From Eutypella sp. D-1 (lineage: Eukaryota; Ascomycota; Sordariomycetes; Xylariales; Diatrypaceae): 64,000 nt of DNA. Positions 24,668 to 36,200 of the stretch are shown here, piece by piece (positions within the stretch are counted from its first letter, which is position 1; each line of letters starts with the position of its first letter). The DNA lies in assembly GCA_023313575.1 (NCBI GenBank), contig JAJTTP010000001.1, positions 5,642,001 to 5,706,000 of the forward strand. The letters run 5' to 3'. The position numbers were made by a program, and so were the translations under genes. The notes beneath the pieces are model-generated. The model had not been told where the DNA came from. It made no database searches and saw only the letters and a program-made list of their open reading frames with translations.

Positions 24668-25564
24668 ATGTCTAAACTTTTCATTGGGTGAGATACGATT
24701 GTGCTCTTTTTGCCAGATACACATGCTGACCGATGCGGTTATCATAACTAGCGGACTTGCGTGGCACACGGACGAGGGGACTCTCAGAGAGAAGTTTGAG
24801 GAGTTTGGGCCTATTGAAGAAGCGGTACGTTGCTAATTCCCTACGATAGGGGTTCCAACCCACCGGAGCCGACGGAACAGAAACCCATAGCGGGAACTAG
24901 AACTAGGGTTGGCCTTCCTTGGTCATATGCTGATCCACTTAACCTGTCTAGGTTGTCGTCAAGGACCGTGACACGGGCCGGAGCCGAGGGTTCGGGTTCG
25001 TCCGATATGTGGCGGAGGCGGATGCGCAGAAGGCTATCGCCAACATGAACAACGTCGAGTGGGTCCTCCCCCTTTCTACACATTAGTGCTGACGTGGCGT
25101 GTATCTTGCGCGCGCTGTGAGCTAAAGAAAGGTCACAACCAGGTTCGACGGCCGACCGATCCGCGTAGACAAAGCTTCCGATACTGGCCCCAGGACTGGG
25201 GGCTACGGTGGCCGGGGCGGATTCGCTCCCCAAAGAGGAGGCGGCGCATACGGCCAACCGCAAATGCCGTACGCTGCGGGCCAGCCTGGACCTTACGGCC
25301 AGAACATGTACCAGCCGCAGCCGGCATACGGACGCGGGGGTTACCCACCCCAGCCGGTTGCGTATGGTGGACCACCGCCCCAGCAGGGTAAGCAAATTCC
25401 ATCCCGGGAGGGAGGGTGGCTTCCCTTCCCAAATCCCGAGGCAAAATTTGTGCTAAATCATCTTGTAAGGCTACCCGATGCCGATTCCCGCATACGGATA
25501 TCAGCAGCACCCGGGACAGCAGGCCCCGCAGGCGCCGCCGCCCCAGGGGCCTCCTCAGCAGTAA
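24668..25564 (+). CDS. Glycine-rich RRM RNA-binding protein (179 aa)
   Basis: Five exons: 24668-24687, 24752-24824, 24952-25058, 25143-25387 and 25470-25564. All four introns have GT donors (GTGAGA, GTACGT, GTGGGT, GTAAGC) and AG acceptors, and phases match throughout. One RRM occupies residues 1-78, with RNP2 LFIGGL (4-9) and RNP1 [10 protein letters not shown] (41-50). A low-complexity tail rich in Gly, Tyr, Pro and Gln follows (YGGRGGF, then PQGPPQQ at the end). This is the layout of small glycine-rich or cold-inducible RNA-binding proteins, which bind mRNA and often respond to stress. The target RNA is unknown. The first exon has only 20 coding bases (MSKLFIG). The start is secured because RNP2 is split across intron 1. 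Small single-RRM genes like this commonly have introns inside the RRM. Confidence 0.93.
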
Positions 25565-26379
25565 AGGGGAACGGACAGTCGACTGCCGGTTTGATAGCTT
25601 ACTGCACTGCACGATGATCTAAGGACCGCCAATCTGATTTTCTGCGCACAATACCCCCCAATCAGCGACGGGCCGCCCCAAAAAACGTATCTGCTTTTTC
25701 CCCCTAAATGTGGATTTGTATTTCTTTTCTCTTTTCTAGGTCATTTCTTTTCCGGGGAGGACGTTTCCATACCTCGAACCCTTCTTTATCGCGCCGCACC
25801 CGGCTCTCTTGCCTTTCGCTACGAGAAAAAGCAGCTCACAGCTCACGAGACTAGCCCGGACGGTTTCGTTCCTTTTTTACTCATCTATGTATAGCGCAGT
25901 GTGCACCTGCGCGGGGTTTGAAATCTATACCCTAACGTGTTCATGATACACTGTACTACCTCACGATCTTTACGACTTGGCCTGACGCGGGAGGAGGAAA
26001 AAAGGGGGGAGCTGGAAAATGCGACAGAAGATAAGCGAAGGGAGAAATAAAATAAAGAGAAGGAACTGAGGATGCATGAAAATGTCGCATACAGAACGAC
26101 ACAGGACAGGATAAGACGAAAACGGCGTGTCAGAGAGGGAAAATGTGACTCAGAGGATGAAGGTAGCCACCCGAACCGGCCGAAAGAGCCGAGTTCTTTT
26201 TTTCAGATCAAGTCAAATTGGATTCTCTTCCAAAACATGATCCAAATCGATCCCAGGGCGTGTCCTCCGTCTATGTAACAAAACCTTCATAACTGTGGCG
26301 GCCTATGGTGATATGCCACCCGTTCTCCTGACACCGTCTAGGGACAAGACGAGAGACGACTATCATCCAACTCTCACCA
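25565..26379. other. Intergenic, between convergent genes
   Basis: This is the shared 3' flank of the RRM gene and the ChaC-type gene, with A/G-rich runs near 26000-26110. No gene or structure was recognised. Confidence 0.6.
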
Positions 26380-27516
26380 TCACGTCTTCTCTGTCTCCTC
26401 TTGCTCATCAACGCTATCGACCTTACTAAATTCGTGCGGAACGTGGTGTTCTTCCTCGGGCTGCTTGCCGCCCCTGGCAGCTTCGATCACCCTGACACGG
26501 TCCGCGAGATCGCTCACGTGCACATCGCCGCTGTCGGGACTCAGGGCATTGAGGGCGTGCTCTAGCTCGAGCAGATAGTCGCGGTTGAGGCCGCTTGGGC
26601 CCTCGCTGGCAGCGATGTGGGCGGCGAGGGCCGCGGGTTCCTGCGGGCCCGTGAATTGCGGGTTATCGGGCGTGCCGATGTAGACGAGGGTACGGATCGT
26701 CCCCTTCTCCGCTGCTGCTGGGTGGAACGGCGCGTAGTGGATCGTGTAACCGTTGATCTCCCGTATGTCCAGGTACTCCTTGACCTCGGCTACTTTATCC
26801 GCCCGGATCCGGTACGCCACCCCCCACACGCGCTCCGGCGCCTCGGCATGTGCGTCCGTGAGTGACTCCCAATGCGCCCGGTCAATTAGTGTCGCTACGC
26901 GCCCCGGCGCCTCGGGCGTCCCGCGGTGGTCCTGGCTGATTTGGTGGATCAGAGGGGTCAGTTTTCTTGGTGGAGTTCATTTGCGAAAGATAAACCGGTG
27001 GGGTTAAAAAAAGAGACAGAGGAAATGTTGATCTTTTCCCCTCCCCTCTGTCTCTCTCTCTTTCTCCTTTTCGCGCAGCTTGCTCGCTTACCTGGCCTGA
27101 ATGCAGCGTACGAATTTGGATCAGCCAAGTCCTTTCTATTTTTTCTCTTGGGCTGTGGAGGCAAAAGAAGACTAACCTGCCAGAACCGTCTCACGTAACC
27201 TGTGACCCAGCCCGGTATCCGTTGATCTGCGGTTTTGGGCGAGGAGACGGAGAGCCACGTCAGTTCTCACATTCTCCATTCATCCTAGGCCAGCGAAGCG
27301 CACGGTCTCGGCGACATCGCGGTCAAGTAAACAACAATTACACTGAGAAAGAAGGGGAAAGCGCTCACCGTAATGCGGCGGCGGCTTCCATATTAAGCTC
27401 CTACATCAGTCAGCCCTTGTCGGTGCCGTGGATGGTGGGTAGTGGGAGGTTCATATGTAGTATACGTACCCGTAGCCGAATAACCAGAACTCTTCCGGCT
27501 CCCCATTAGACGCCAT
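26380..27516 (-). CDS. ChaC-type gamma-glutamylcyclotransferase (226 aa)
   Basis: Four exons on the minus strand, in gene order: 27514-27516 (ATG) down to 27470, 27400-27369, 27226-27177 and 26931-26380. The phases agree and the product is 226 residues. Marks of the family are LFGYGSLIW (13-20, the YGSL substrate loop), PGWVTGYVRRFW, GTPEAPGRVATL and YLDIREINGY, which holds the glutamate expected to be catalytic (about 101). ChaC enzymes cleave glutathione to 5-oxoproline and Cys-Gly in the cytosol and so take part in glutathione turnover. The C-terminal 45 residues are a charged tail beyond the fold. One oddity: family members usually have about three residues between FWQ and DHRG, and here the exon 3/4 junction joins them directly. 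The three codons ATC AGC CAG that would fit lie just before the only usable AG. Confidence 0.9.
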
Positions 27517-30098
27517 GGTGGCGGTGATGATTATTGGATCTTGATATCTCTAGGTACTACGTATATAGCCCTCTCTCTTCTCGTCTACTTCTGCACGAAG
27601 ATCCCTGAAGAGTAAACATGGTGTCAGCTCTCTATTGCTGCATGAATATAAGATCCAGGTTCTTGAGAGTTGGGGGGGGGGGGGGGGGGGGGAGGGGGCT
27701 CAGACTTGCCTGCCTTGCGTTGAGCCACAATCTGCAATAAGTGCCTGTGAATGCCAAGTCTGCCTGTCTGCTTTGACTTCGCCCGGGGAAGGCAATGTGA
27801 TCAGATCGTGGCTTTTTAAACAGGCTGCCTAGGTAGGGGACAAGGCGCCGTCAGAAGCCGGATTGATAAGCACAGAAGGGACGAGCCGAATGACGCTATC
27901 GCCTAGTCCACTCACCTCTTAGTTGACGAGAGAGCCGGCCGGGTTCGGAGCGGATCTAGATCCACTGTCTACCATGGGGCGAATCAGTGGCTGAGCATTG
28001 AACACACACTGGAATATGCTAAATTCCTCTATTTCTCTCCCCGAGTTACGACACAGGACCATTTATTCGGGATGTATGCGGTGTAGCCTATATGTGCCTT
28101 GATGTCATATCCCATAAGCATGGGAGAAGATACCGTTATTTCATGCGTTAACGTTAGCACTAACTACTAGTTGACTACTTGTTAATTGTATCTAGATTAA
28201 CTGCCCGTTGGAACAGATCATCATCCTGACCTTCTAGAAGGATACGGCGTTCGTTCCAAAAAAACCCGCGTATTACGTTGCTTGCCACATCCTTCGGTTA
28301 CAATTTTGATTTGTCACCTGGAGTATCCGAGTAGTCTGATAGGTAGGTTTTACTACGAATTGATAGGTTTGATGCGCCGTCCCGATTTACAACTCATGTA
28401 TGTACTCCATACGCAGGTTGCCTCAAGGACACCGACAGCAGCTCATGCGCCTACGCTATTTCTTGCCTTATGTTTCGAGAAGTGCAGCGTTCGAATGCGC
28501 ACGAGGGAAGTCGCGCGCGCGCATGATGTTATTGTATTCTATCCCATGCAGCTGTGGTGTTACGCTCTGCTCTTCTGTCGTCTTCTGTCGTCTCGTGTTG
28601 TCCCGTCTCACCTCGCTTCGCCTTGTCCACCCCCTGATGCATGCAAAGACACTCGCCACGTCGCATAGCTTGTGAGTCGGCAACCCCAAAGCGCCAATTG
28701 GTATCATTGTGAGCCCGAGGGGCGCGTCGCGTCTCATTGTCACAGCGCAGGAGAATAAGGGAGTAAAATGATAGGTAGGTGAGATGGTCTCACGAGATAG
28801 ACATCTCATCATCGCATTGGCAGAGAGGACACAAACAAACAGATCAGAAGGCGGCCAGGAGGACAGACGGGCCGGATGAAAGCCGTAGCGTGGTCGCCTT
28901 AAATTGATCATTCATTTTCCTTTGCGCATTTCTTCATAGTACCGAAGTTAACGATAGTGGCAGAATAGTGGAGGCTCATCTTTCGCCTATGCGTCTTCGG
29001 TCAGAGAGGCTGAATGCATGTCTTTTTTTCTTATTGTGACCTTGTTTTCTGCCCGGGAGACATACAAAGGCATCAGTGCGTTTAGAGCTGCAAATGGATC
29101 AGGGCTGATGTCACCGGCGGAAGTTTAAAACATCGACTGCAGAGTCCTATCTACTAATGTCCTCCACAAAGTGCCCGGGGCTGGGACTGGGGCTGGGGCT
29201 GGGGGGCTGCGCCCGAGCTTAGATCCGTATGGGTGAATACCGGAAATCTAAATCCCCCTTACCCCCTTTCTTCCTTGGCGCGCAATAGTTGATACTCTTC
29301 TTTCCAAGGCTCACCAAGCTCTCCAGTCGCAACAAGTCCCCAATAAGTACCATACTCTTTGACCCTGCCGCTTATCCTGCCGGTTACCCATGGGCTGACC
29401 AGTAGATCAAAATCTCACAAATCTCACGGCTTCATCATAACCGAAGTAGCTTAGTTTCAAAAAGTGACGATTTCTTTCAGACACATATATACTCGTTCTC
29501 CAACTTAATACAACTTTAATATCATGTAAACTTATAGATCAATATTGACATCTCCATCATGAATTTTACAACTACATCATAGAATACTCATCCCACGTAT
29601 TATGGATGGAATGGTATGTAGGGTATATGAGAGACAGACTAATATCTCATATAATTAAGTACATCTAGGCAGAGACATTATCTCCACCTACCTAGGTAGT
29701 TAAACACTCTAAAACACCACACCAAGCCAGCCCAAGCACCCCTCATGGCCCTCCCATGTATTTTGGCACTCCACCTTCGGGGCGCGGCTGAATTAGGTGC
29801 CTACGCTTATTATTGGGCCTTATCCATAAATCCATTGATGGATTACTGCAGGTGCCCTGTTTAGTGGAAGTGGCAGTGACCTTGGGCCAGATCATACAGA
29901 TACAATATAGGTAGCCAAGTTAGCCAAGGTCTTCTGATTAATATACTTAGGGGAAGTTCTCTTCTTCTCAAGATTTCTTCCCTCTTCCCTCGTAGTATCA
30001 TTTTTAGACGAGTTCATTACCTTTTCGTGTATACATATATCTCTAAATACTCATCGCATCCATCAAGTAGTCAGTTTTCCTTCAATTACGATCAAAAG
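27517..30098. other. 2.6-kb divergent intergenic region
   Basis: It holds the upstream regions of the ChaC-type gene and the penta-EF-hand gene. It contains a run of 21 G at 27672-27692, a GGGGCT-type tract near 29173-29207 and an ACCTACCTAGGTAG element near 29686-29699. No gene is seen. Confidence 0.6.
27672..27698. repeat. Homopolymer G tract (21 G, then A, then 5 G)
   Basis: Twenty-one consecutive G are read directly. The length of such runs is prone to sequencing error. Confidence 0.85.
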
Positions 30099-31601
30099 AT
30101 GGCAGCGTATCACAGACCTTACAATCCCGACGAACTTCCCAGGTAAGTCTCTATGAGATAGTTAATTGAATAGTCGATAAATTAATTACCTAAATATCTA
30201 TATACGTCTTTCGCTAACGTTGTTACTTCCTCCTTGCAGATTCGCAGAACCCGAGCCCGTATGCGCCCCTCTTATCCCCTCTTAATCCCCCTTAACTACC
30301 CCCCCCCCTTGCTTTCCCATCCCCTCGGTATCAAGCTATAGCCCAATATCTCTAACAATCAGGGCCGATCCTGCCCTACGGTAATTAGAAAACCGGAGTG
30401 CCGAGATACTCGTCACCGAACTCAGCCGCCCATTCGAGATACGAGAACAAGCCGCAACCTCCGGTTCCCCCGCAGTCAGGTGTCGCTGCTGATGGCCGCG
30501 TATACTCCGGCCTTCCTACGAGGCCTAATGCCGGCCGTAAGCCACTGGATCCTCATTCCGGGAACGGCAACGGCCATGGAAATGACAACGGCTATGGCTA
30601 CGGCAAGATGAACACCACCATGTCGCCCCCGCCGCAGGCCGCAGCCCAGCGCCCACCGGCACAAGCCCGTCCGCCTGCCACAAGCCGGCCTCCACCTTCC
30701 CCAGTCCAGATGGACGGCAACGATAGATCCTACCTGCTTCCAGTATTCAAAAGCGTCGATAAGAACAGTGAGTTTTTGCCCTTTATGAATCTTATATTCT
30801 TAGAACCTGTCCCAAATAAGCCTCTTTATATGAAGCGGCAGGACGGTGGTGCTGCTCGTTGCTCGGGCCGTTCGGCACCTTTCATCGCGTGCTACCACTG
30901 TCTAGGCCACGATCAAGTTCTAGTAGGACTGAAAACAGCTGGTAAACAGCTGGTTACTTGCGAAGTAACAGTTTGATCCAGTGTTTACTGCCATGAGGAC
31001 TTATTGCTGGGCCAACGCCGGCTAGGTGGCTAGAGCCGCCGCATGCCAAAGAAAAAAAAACCCTAATATCTCCAAACTTCTTAATCAACTGAGTTATAAG
31101 CTACCTATACTAATACTTGGTATCAAAAAAACAGACACGGGTCAGCTCTCGGAGACGGAGCTCAGGACGGCGCTGGTGAACGGCGACTGGTCGCCCTTCG
31201 ACCAGAACACGGTACGGATGATGGTGCGGATGTTCGACAGCGACCGGTCCGGGACGATCGGCTTCGAGGAGTTCTGCGGGCTGTGGTCCTTCCTGGAGGA
31301 GTGGCGCCGGCTGTTCGACAACTTCGACGCGGACAAGAACGGCTACATAAGCCTCGAGGAGTTCAGTCAGGCCCTCGAGGACTTCAAGTACCGCCTCACC
31401 CCGCGCTTTGTTGAAGTCTTCTACGTCACCTACGCCGGGAAGCATGAGCAGGGCCACATGACCTTCGACCTCTTCGTCCAGGCTTGCGTCTCCCTCAAGC
31501 GCATGACCAACGTCTTCAAGAACTACGACGACGATCGCGACGGTTATATCATCCTCAGCTTCGAGGACTTCCTGATCGAGATCCTAAAGCAGCTCAGGTA
31601 G
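30099..31601 (+). CDS. Penta-EF-hand calcium-binding protein (302 aa)
   Basis: Four exons: 30099-30142, 30240-30258, 30389-30767 and 31135-31601. Intron 3 is long (367 nt) with a TACTAAT branch-like site. Residues 1-132 are a Pro/Gln/Asn/Gly-rich disordered leader. Five EF-hands follow: DKNNTGQLSETE (145-156), DSDRSGTIGFEE (182-193), DADKNGYISLEE (212-223), a degenerate one near 247-258, and DDDRDGYIILSFED (279-292). This is the penta-EF-hand layout of ALG-2/peflin and yeast Pef1, which bind calcium and act as adaptors in membrane traffic, cell-cycle or stress responses. The C-terminus EILKQLR is typical. The acceptor of exon 3 (AG at 30387-30388) is chosen because the earlier AG at 30361 runs into stop TAG at 30386-30388; the 19-nt exon 2 is the least certain part. 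Confidence 0.88.
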
Positions 31602-33268
31602 AGGGGAGCAGTCAAGGTAGTGGCTGGGGAGGCGAGGTTAAGATGCAATCTTAGTGGAGAAAAATACCCCTTGAATTCGAAGTACCGCGGGGAGTGATGG
31701 CGCGGGTTGGATGGAAATATGGTGTCCAGCATTATGACATAGGGAAAATAAGCGGGGAGGCCGCCAGGTAGGTGGTGGAAGATCGGGCATCAGTTTTGAG
31801 CTGCGCATGTTCATTGTCACCATTCCAAGTATAATGACTTGTTTCCTGTTTAATCGGGTATATACCACAGTCAATTTTATCTCCCACGACCAATATCTAC
31901 TTACGCGTAATTAAGAGGTTAACCGACATTTGTTCATGATATGCCAGGTTTAATGGATGTATCCTATACCTCCCGCAAATTTGGTGTTCTTAGGATTTTG
32001 AACTACCTCCTAAGGACGTAGAAAAGGTACAGGCATGGAACTCAAGTCACACCAACTCATGTCGAACAAATCGCCGGAGACTTGAACAACCTTTTAGCTC
32101 CGTGGGAAGCCAGCTGAGCGGTGCAATATGTACCCGTGGAAGGTGACATGATAGTATTGGGGTTGGAGTAGTGTTTGACGTAGAGGGTGAATTGAATGGG
32201 TTTCTTTACCAACTTCTTTCACTGTCATTGGAATTTCTCTGCTTTGTTGAACTCTGAAGCCTTTTCTGCTAGGCATGATGATTGCGCGAGTAGGTGCTCT
32301 GAAGGTTAACATGGAAGAAGGTTGAGGTCGGATGGACAGCAGCAGGGAGGATTCGAGATGGGGAGAGAGGATTGTATGCTGCATTTTATATACATTTCTC
32401 AACGTGAGCGGTCGAGCGGGTACCACCTGTAGGGTAGCCTTGTGAAGCCTTCCCTGTAAAGAGAGAAGCAAGCATCGTAGCTATCCACCACCTACACACT
32501 ATTCATTGGCCAGGGCTTCCATGTTATATGCGTTACCATGCTTGGCTGTTGCGACTTAACCTAAACCAGGTAACCATGGCACCAACAACAACATGCTCGC
32601 CTCAAGCAGGGAGATAGTGCATTTTCTCTGTCCAGCGGTCCTCTAAACTTGCGTGAATTGGTGGTTTAATTGATTATGTAGTTACTGGTCGTAGTAAGTA
32701 AATACAGGGGTGAAATGAGTGGCCCACGCTGTTGACCTATAGGCGAATAGCACTTAGCCGCCCTCTTCCATTAGTCGGTTCGGTTCACGTAACTTACAGC
32801 GAGAAGGTAAATATATCATTGGAGGTAGGATTACACGGGCCATATCGCATGCATTAAAGCGGCTAATTGGCAAGACTGGAAACTGCGTTTTCTCTGTGAA
32901 ATGGCTTGTATAAACCGGTAGGCTGGTAGCCCAGCAGCCCCTGGGGGCGGACCTGTGCCGCAGGCGGAGAATAAAATTGGGGGCATCATCAATTTTTGAA
33001 CAAGATGATGGAACATAGCGCATAGGTTTCTTTTCTCACTCATCATTTCCATTGCTGTAATGTCATGCGAGGACCACTTAGGTGTAATGTCACTTGCGTA
33101 GACCGCCCTGCGTTGGGATTGCCAACGATGGCGGTAAATACAAGAGTCTTCATATAAGCCTTATATCTACAAGCCTGAGCAAATACGCCTTGAGCGGGGT
33201 CGGTAGCTAGGCGTCTTCACTTCCAATTCATCTTCGCTGATAACCACACATGTTCACAATAAACCACT
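31602..33268. other. 1.7-kb intergenic region before the receptor gene
   Basis: This is the 3' flank of the penta-EF-hand gene and the promoter side of the NACHT-WD40 gene. No supportable gene is found; a 125-codon minus-strand frame at 32094-32471 has no family marks. Confidence 0.55.
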
Positions 33269-36200
33269 ATGCCTTGGAAACGCGGGCAGTCACATGCGAT
33301 GGGATTGAGGAAGAGACTAAGGGAGGCGTTTCGAATAAAAAGACGGCCCGCACCAGTGCCTGCTGGAACCAACGCTATAGAGCTGGTATGTTACTCAATT
33401 GTATCATCTTCAAGCTGTGGCCTGTTCACTAAAATAATGTTCAGGTAACGAACGATGAGACAGGAATCGAAAGTAATCAAGTCGTCTCTGAAGGAACAGG
33501 AGATGAGCCTGACACTCAACCAGACACAAATGGTGCTGCTGTGGTCGTGCGGAATTCTAATGACACTAATATACAAGCAACTCTGGCTACGGAGACTACC
33601 GAGAGCCATCAGCTAGAGCAGGCAACATCTGCGAGTCCTACTTGGGGAAGCCTATGGGCCGCTGCATATGAGAGCCTTGAATCCAATGCGGAACATCGTG
33701 ATCTTCTGGATAAGTTCAAGAGATGTCTAATAGATTCAGGGAGAATAGATCCGGCTGGTACGTTATTAGTGGCCCATTATGTTCCCAGGGTGGATATTGA
33801 CTACCAATAGCTTTAGGGACAGGAGACTTGGGCGGTGATACGGAACCCACCCATGGTGGATTGCAATTGAGCCAGATCCAAGAGCTTGCTAAGAAAAGGC
33901 TCGAGGAGTTGCCCGAAGCTCATCTATCTTTCTCGATTGGCGGGAAGAATATTGTTGTCCAGTCTGTCGTGCGTAAGGCCATCAAAGTTATCACGATGTT
34001 CAAAAGTGCGGTCAATAACGCCGTTTCAACCGAACCGCATGCTGCACTAGCTTGGGCCGGGGTTATGATGATTCTTCCTGTAAGTGTATCTTCATTCCTC
34101 AGCCCCTGATCCGTTTTTTATACCAAATACTGTGGTGTCTAAATGTATTTCTGGTAGCTTGTGGACAGCGCTATCCAACAAGAGAAGAATGCAGCGGATG
34201 GCGTATATAACATCTTGTCACTTCTCATTCGATACCAAGAGATGCAAGAAAAGGTTTTGATACCCGAGTACCAAGAATCAAAGTCAGTGCCTAGATTTAT
34301 GTATTACGCCAGCATTGCTGAAGTAGTTTGCCCCGAGACCATTTCTAATATTTTCCCAGTCAATCTCAGAGTACCTACCGACTCCTTGAATCAGTCAAAG
34401 CCCAACTGGTTGACCTCTACAGTCAAGTATACGTGTACCAGATTCGTTTCGTGCTACAATACGCAAGGAATAGAATTACCCGCACTTTAAGAGATACTGT
34501 GCAGGTCGATGACTGGAAGGAGCTGTGGACCGATATAGAGAACAAGAGTCGAGTCATTGACCAGGCCGTAGAAGGTCGTATCGGCGCCAGAGTGCTTGAC
34601 ATACGAACCTCGGTCAACGTAGTTTTCGAGAGTGTCGTGAGGACGAACACGTTGCAGCAGGAGACCCTACAAGATGTGAAAGTGAGTAAATGGCCCTACT
34701 GGAAATTTCACCCTTTATTAACACGCGATCGAAAGACCGGGAATGAAAGGCAACTTATCGACAAGTTGCCAGCATCTACAAACGCAAGATTTGACTCATA
34801 CGAAGTGACCCGGGTGGTCACACCCTGTCTGGAGGGCACACAGCGAGATACTCTCAGCAATATTCAACGTTGGGTAGAAGACCCCCAGGAATCACCGATA
34901 CTATGGCTATGCGGTATGGCTGGCACTGGTAAGACCACTGTCGCCCTGACCGTTGCGAATGCCCTGCACAAGGGTGTACCATTCACAGAAGGAGGCCACC
35001 CTCCCTTTAATTCCTTTCTTGGGGCCTCCTTCTTTTTCAAACAAACCGATACATCAAGAAACAACATCAAGACATTCTTCTCCACACTTGCGAAGTCTTT
35101 AACGGAGATTCAAGAACTAAGACCCCACATCGTCGGTGTCATTGAGAAAAACTTGGAGATCGGGATGAAAGCACCACATCATCAATTTCATGACCTGTTC
35201 ATCAAGCCTCTTAGTACACTCGAGAAGCAACAGTTTACGTCACTACGCTTGCTTGTCATTGTCGATGCCTTAGATGAGTGCGAAAACGAGGAGGTCGACC
35301 AACTCCTTGAGCTATTGAGTCCTCTAGCGGGGTTCCGCCAAGTCCAACTCCGTTTCCTAATCACTAGCAGACACGTCGATCACATTCAGCAGAGCTTCAA
35401 TCGGCTACCCGAAGGCCTATGGCAAAAGTTGATGCTTGAAAAGATCCGGCCCCCCTCGGCTGAGGATGACCGTGAAGATGATATCACGTTCTATCTTAAG
35501 GATACATTAGCTAAGATCGCCAAAAAGCACACATATCCTCCGCATACTCCTCCACAGTATATCGACGATGTAGATATTCGAAAACTTGCCAGTAAGGCTG
35601 ACGGTCTATTCATCTACGCCAAAACTGTGTGTCGGTTCCTTGATACTAGCAATTATGCCGACGAAGAGTATAGGCAGGCTCTCCTAGAGCATATTTTCTC
35701 CGACGAGGTATCCACCATGTCTCCTCAACGAGAAGTTGACGAGATCTATTTCAAAGTCCTGACGTTTCCTGGCTTAGACGATCCTCACCCAGTCATGAGG
35801 AAAATCAACTTCGAGCGAATCAAAAAGATACTCGATTTCCTCGCGGTCCTCAATGAGCCGGTTTCCCTTTCGTCCCTGAGCGGCCTTATTCCACTGGATA
35901 TTGGTAAAGTCAAGCATGCTTTGAGACGGCTTCACTCTGTGGTGGATGTACCACCAGACGACAACGCCCCTCTAAGTCTCGTTCATTTATCATTCCGGGA
36001 TTTCCTTCTCGATGAGGAACGATCGAAAAAGTCATCGTTTCATGTTGATGAAACACCAATGCATCGAAACGTATTTGAGCGGTGCCTCGAGATCATGTCT
36101 CAAGATCTTCACCAGGATATGTGCAAGCTCGTCCTACCCGGAACACTCTCTGAGAACATCCCAGAAACTTTAGTCAAGCAGAGTATTCCGCCATATTTAA

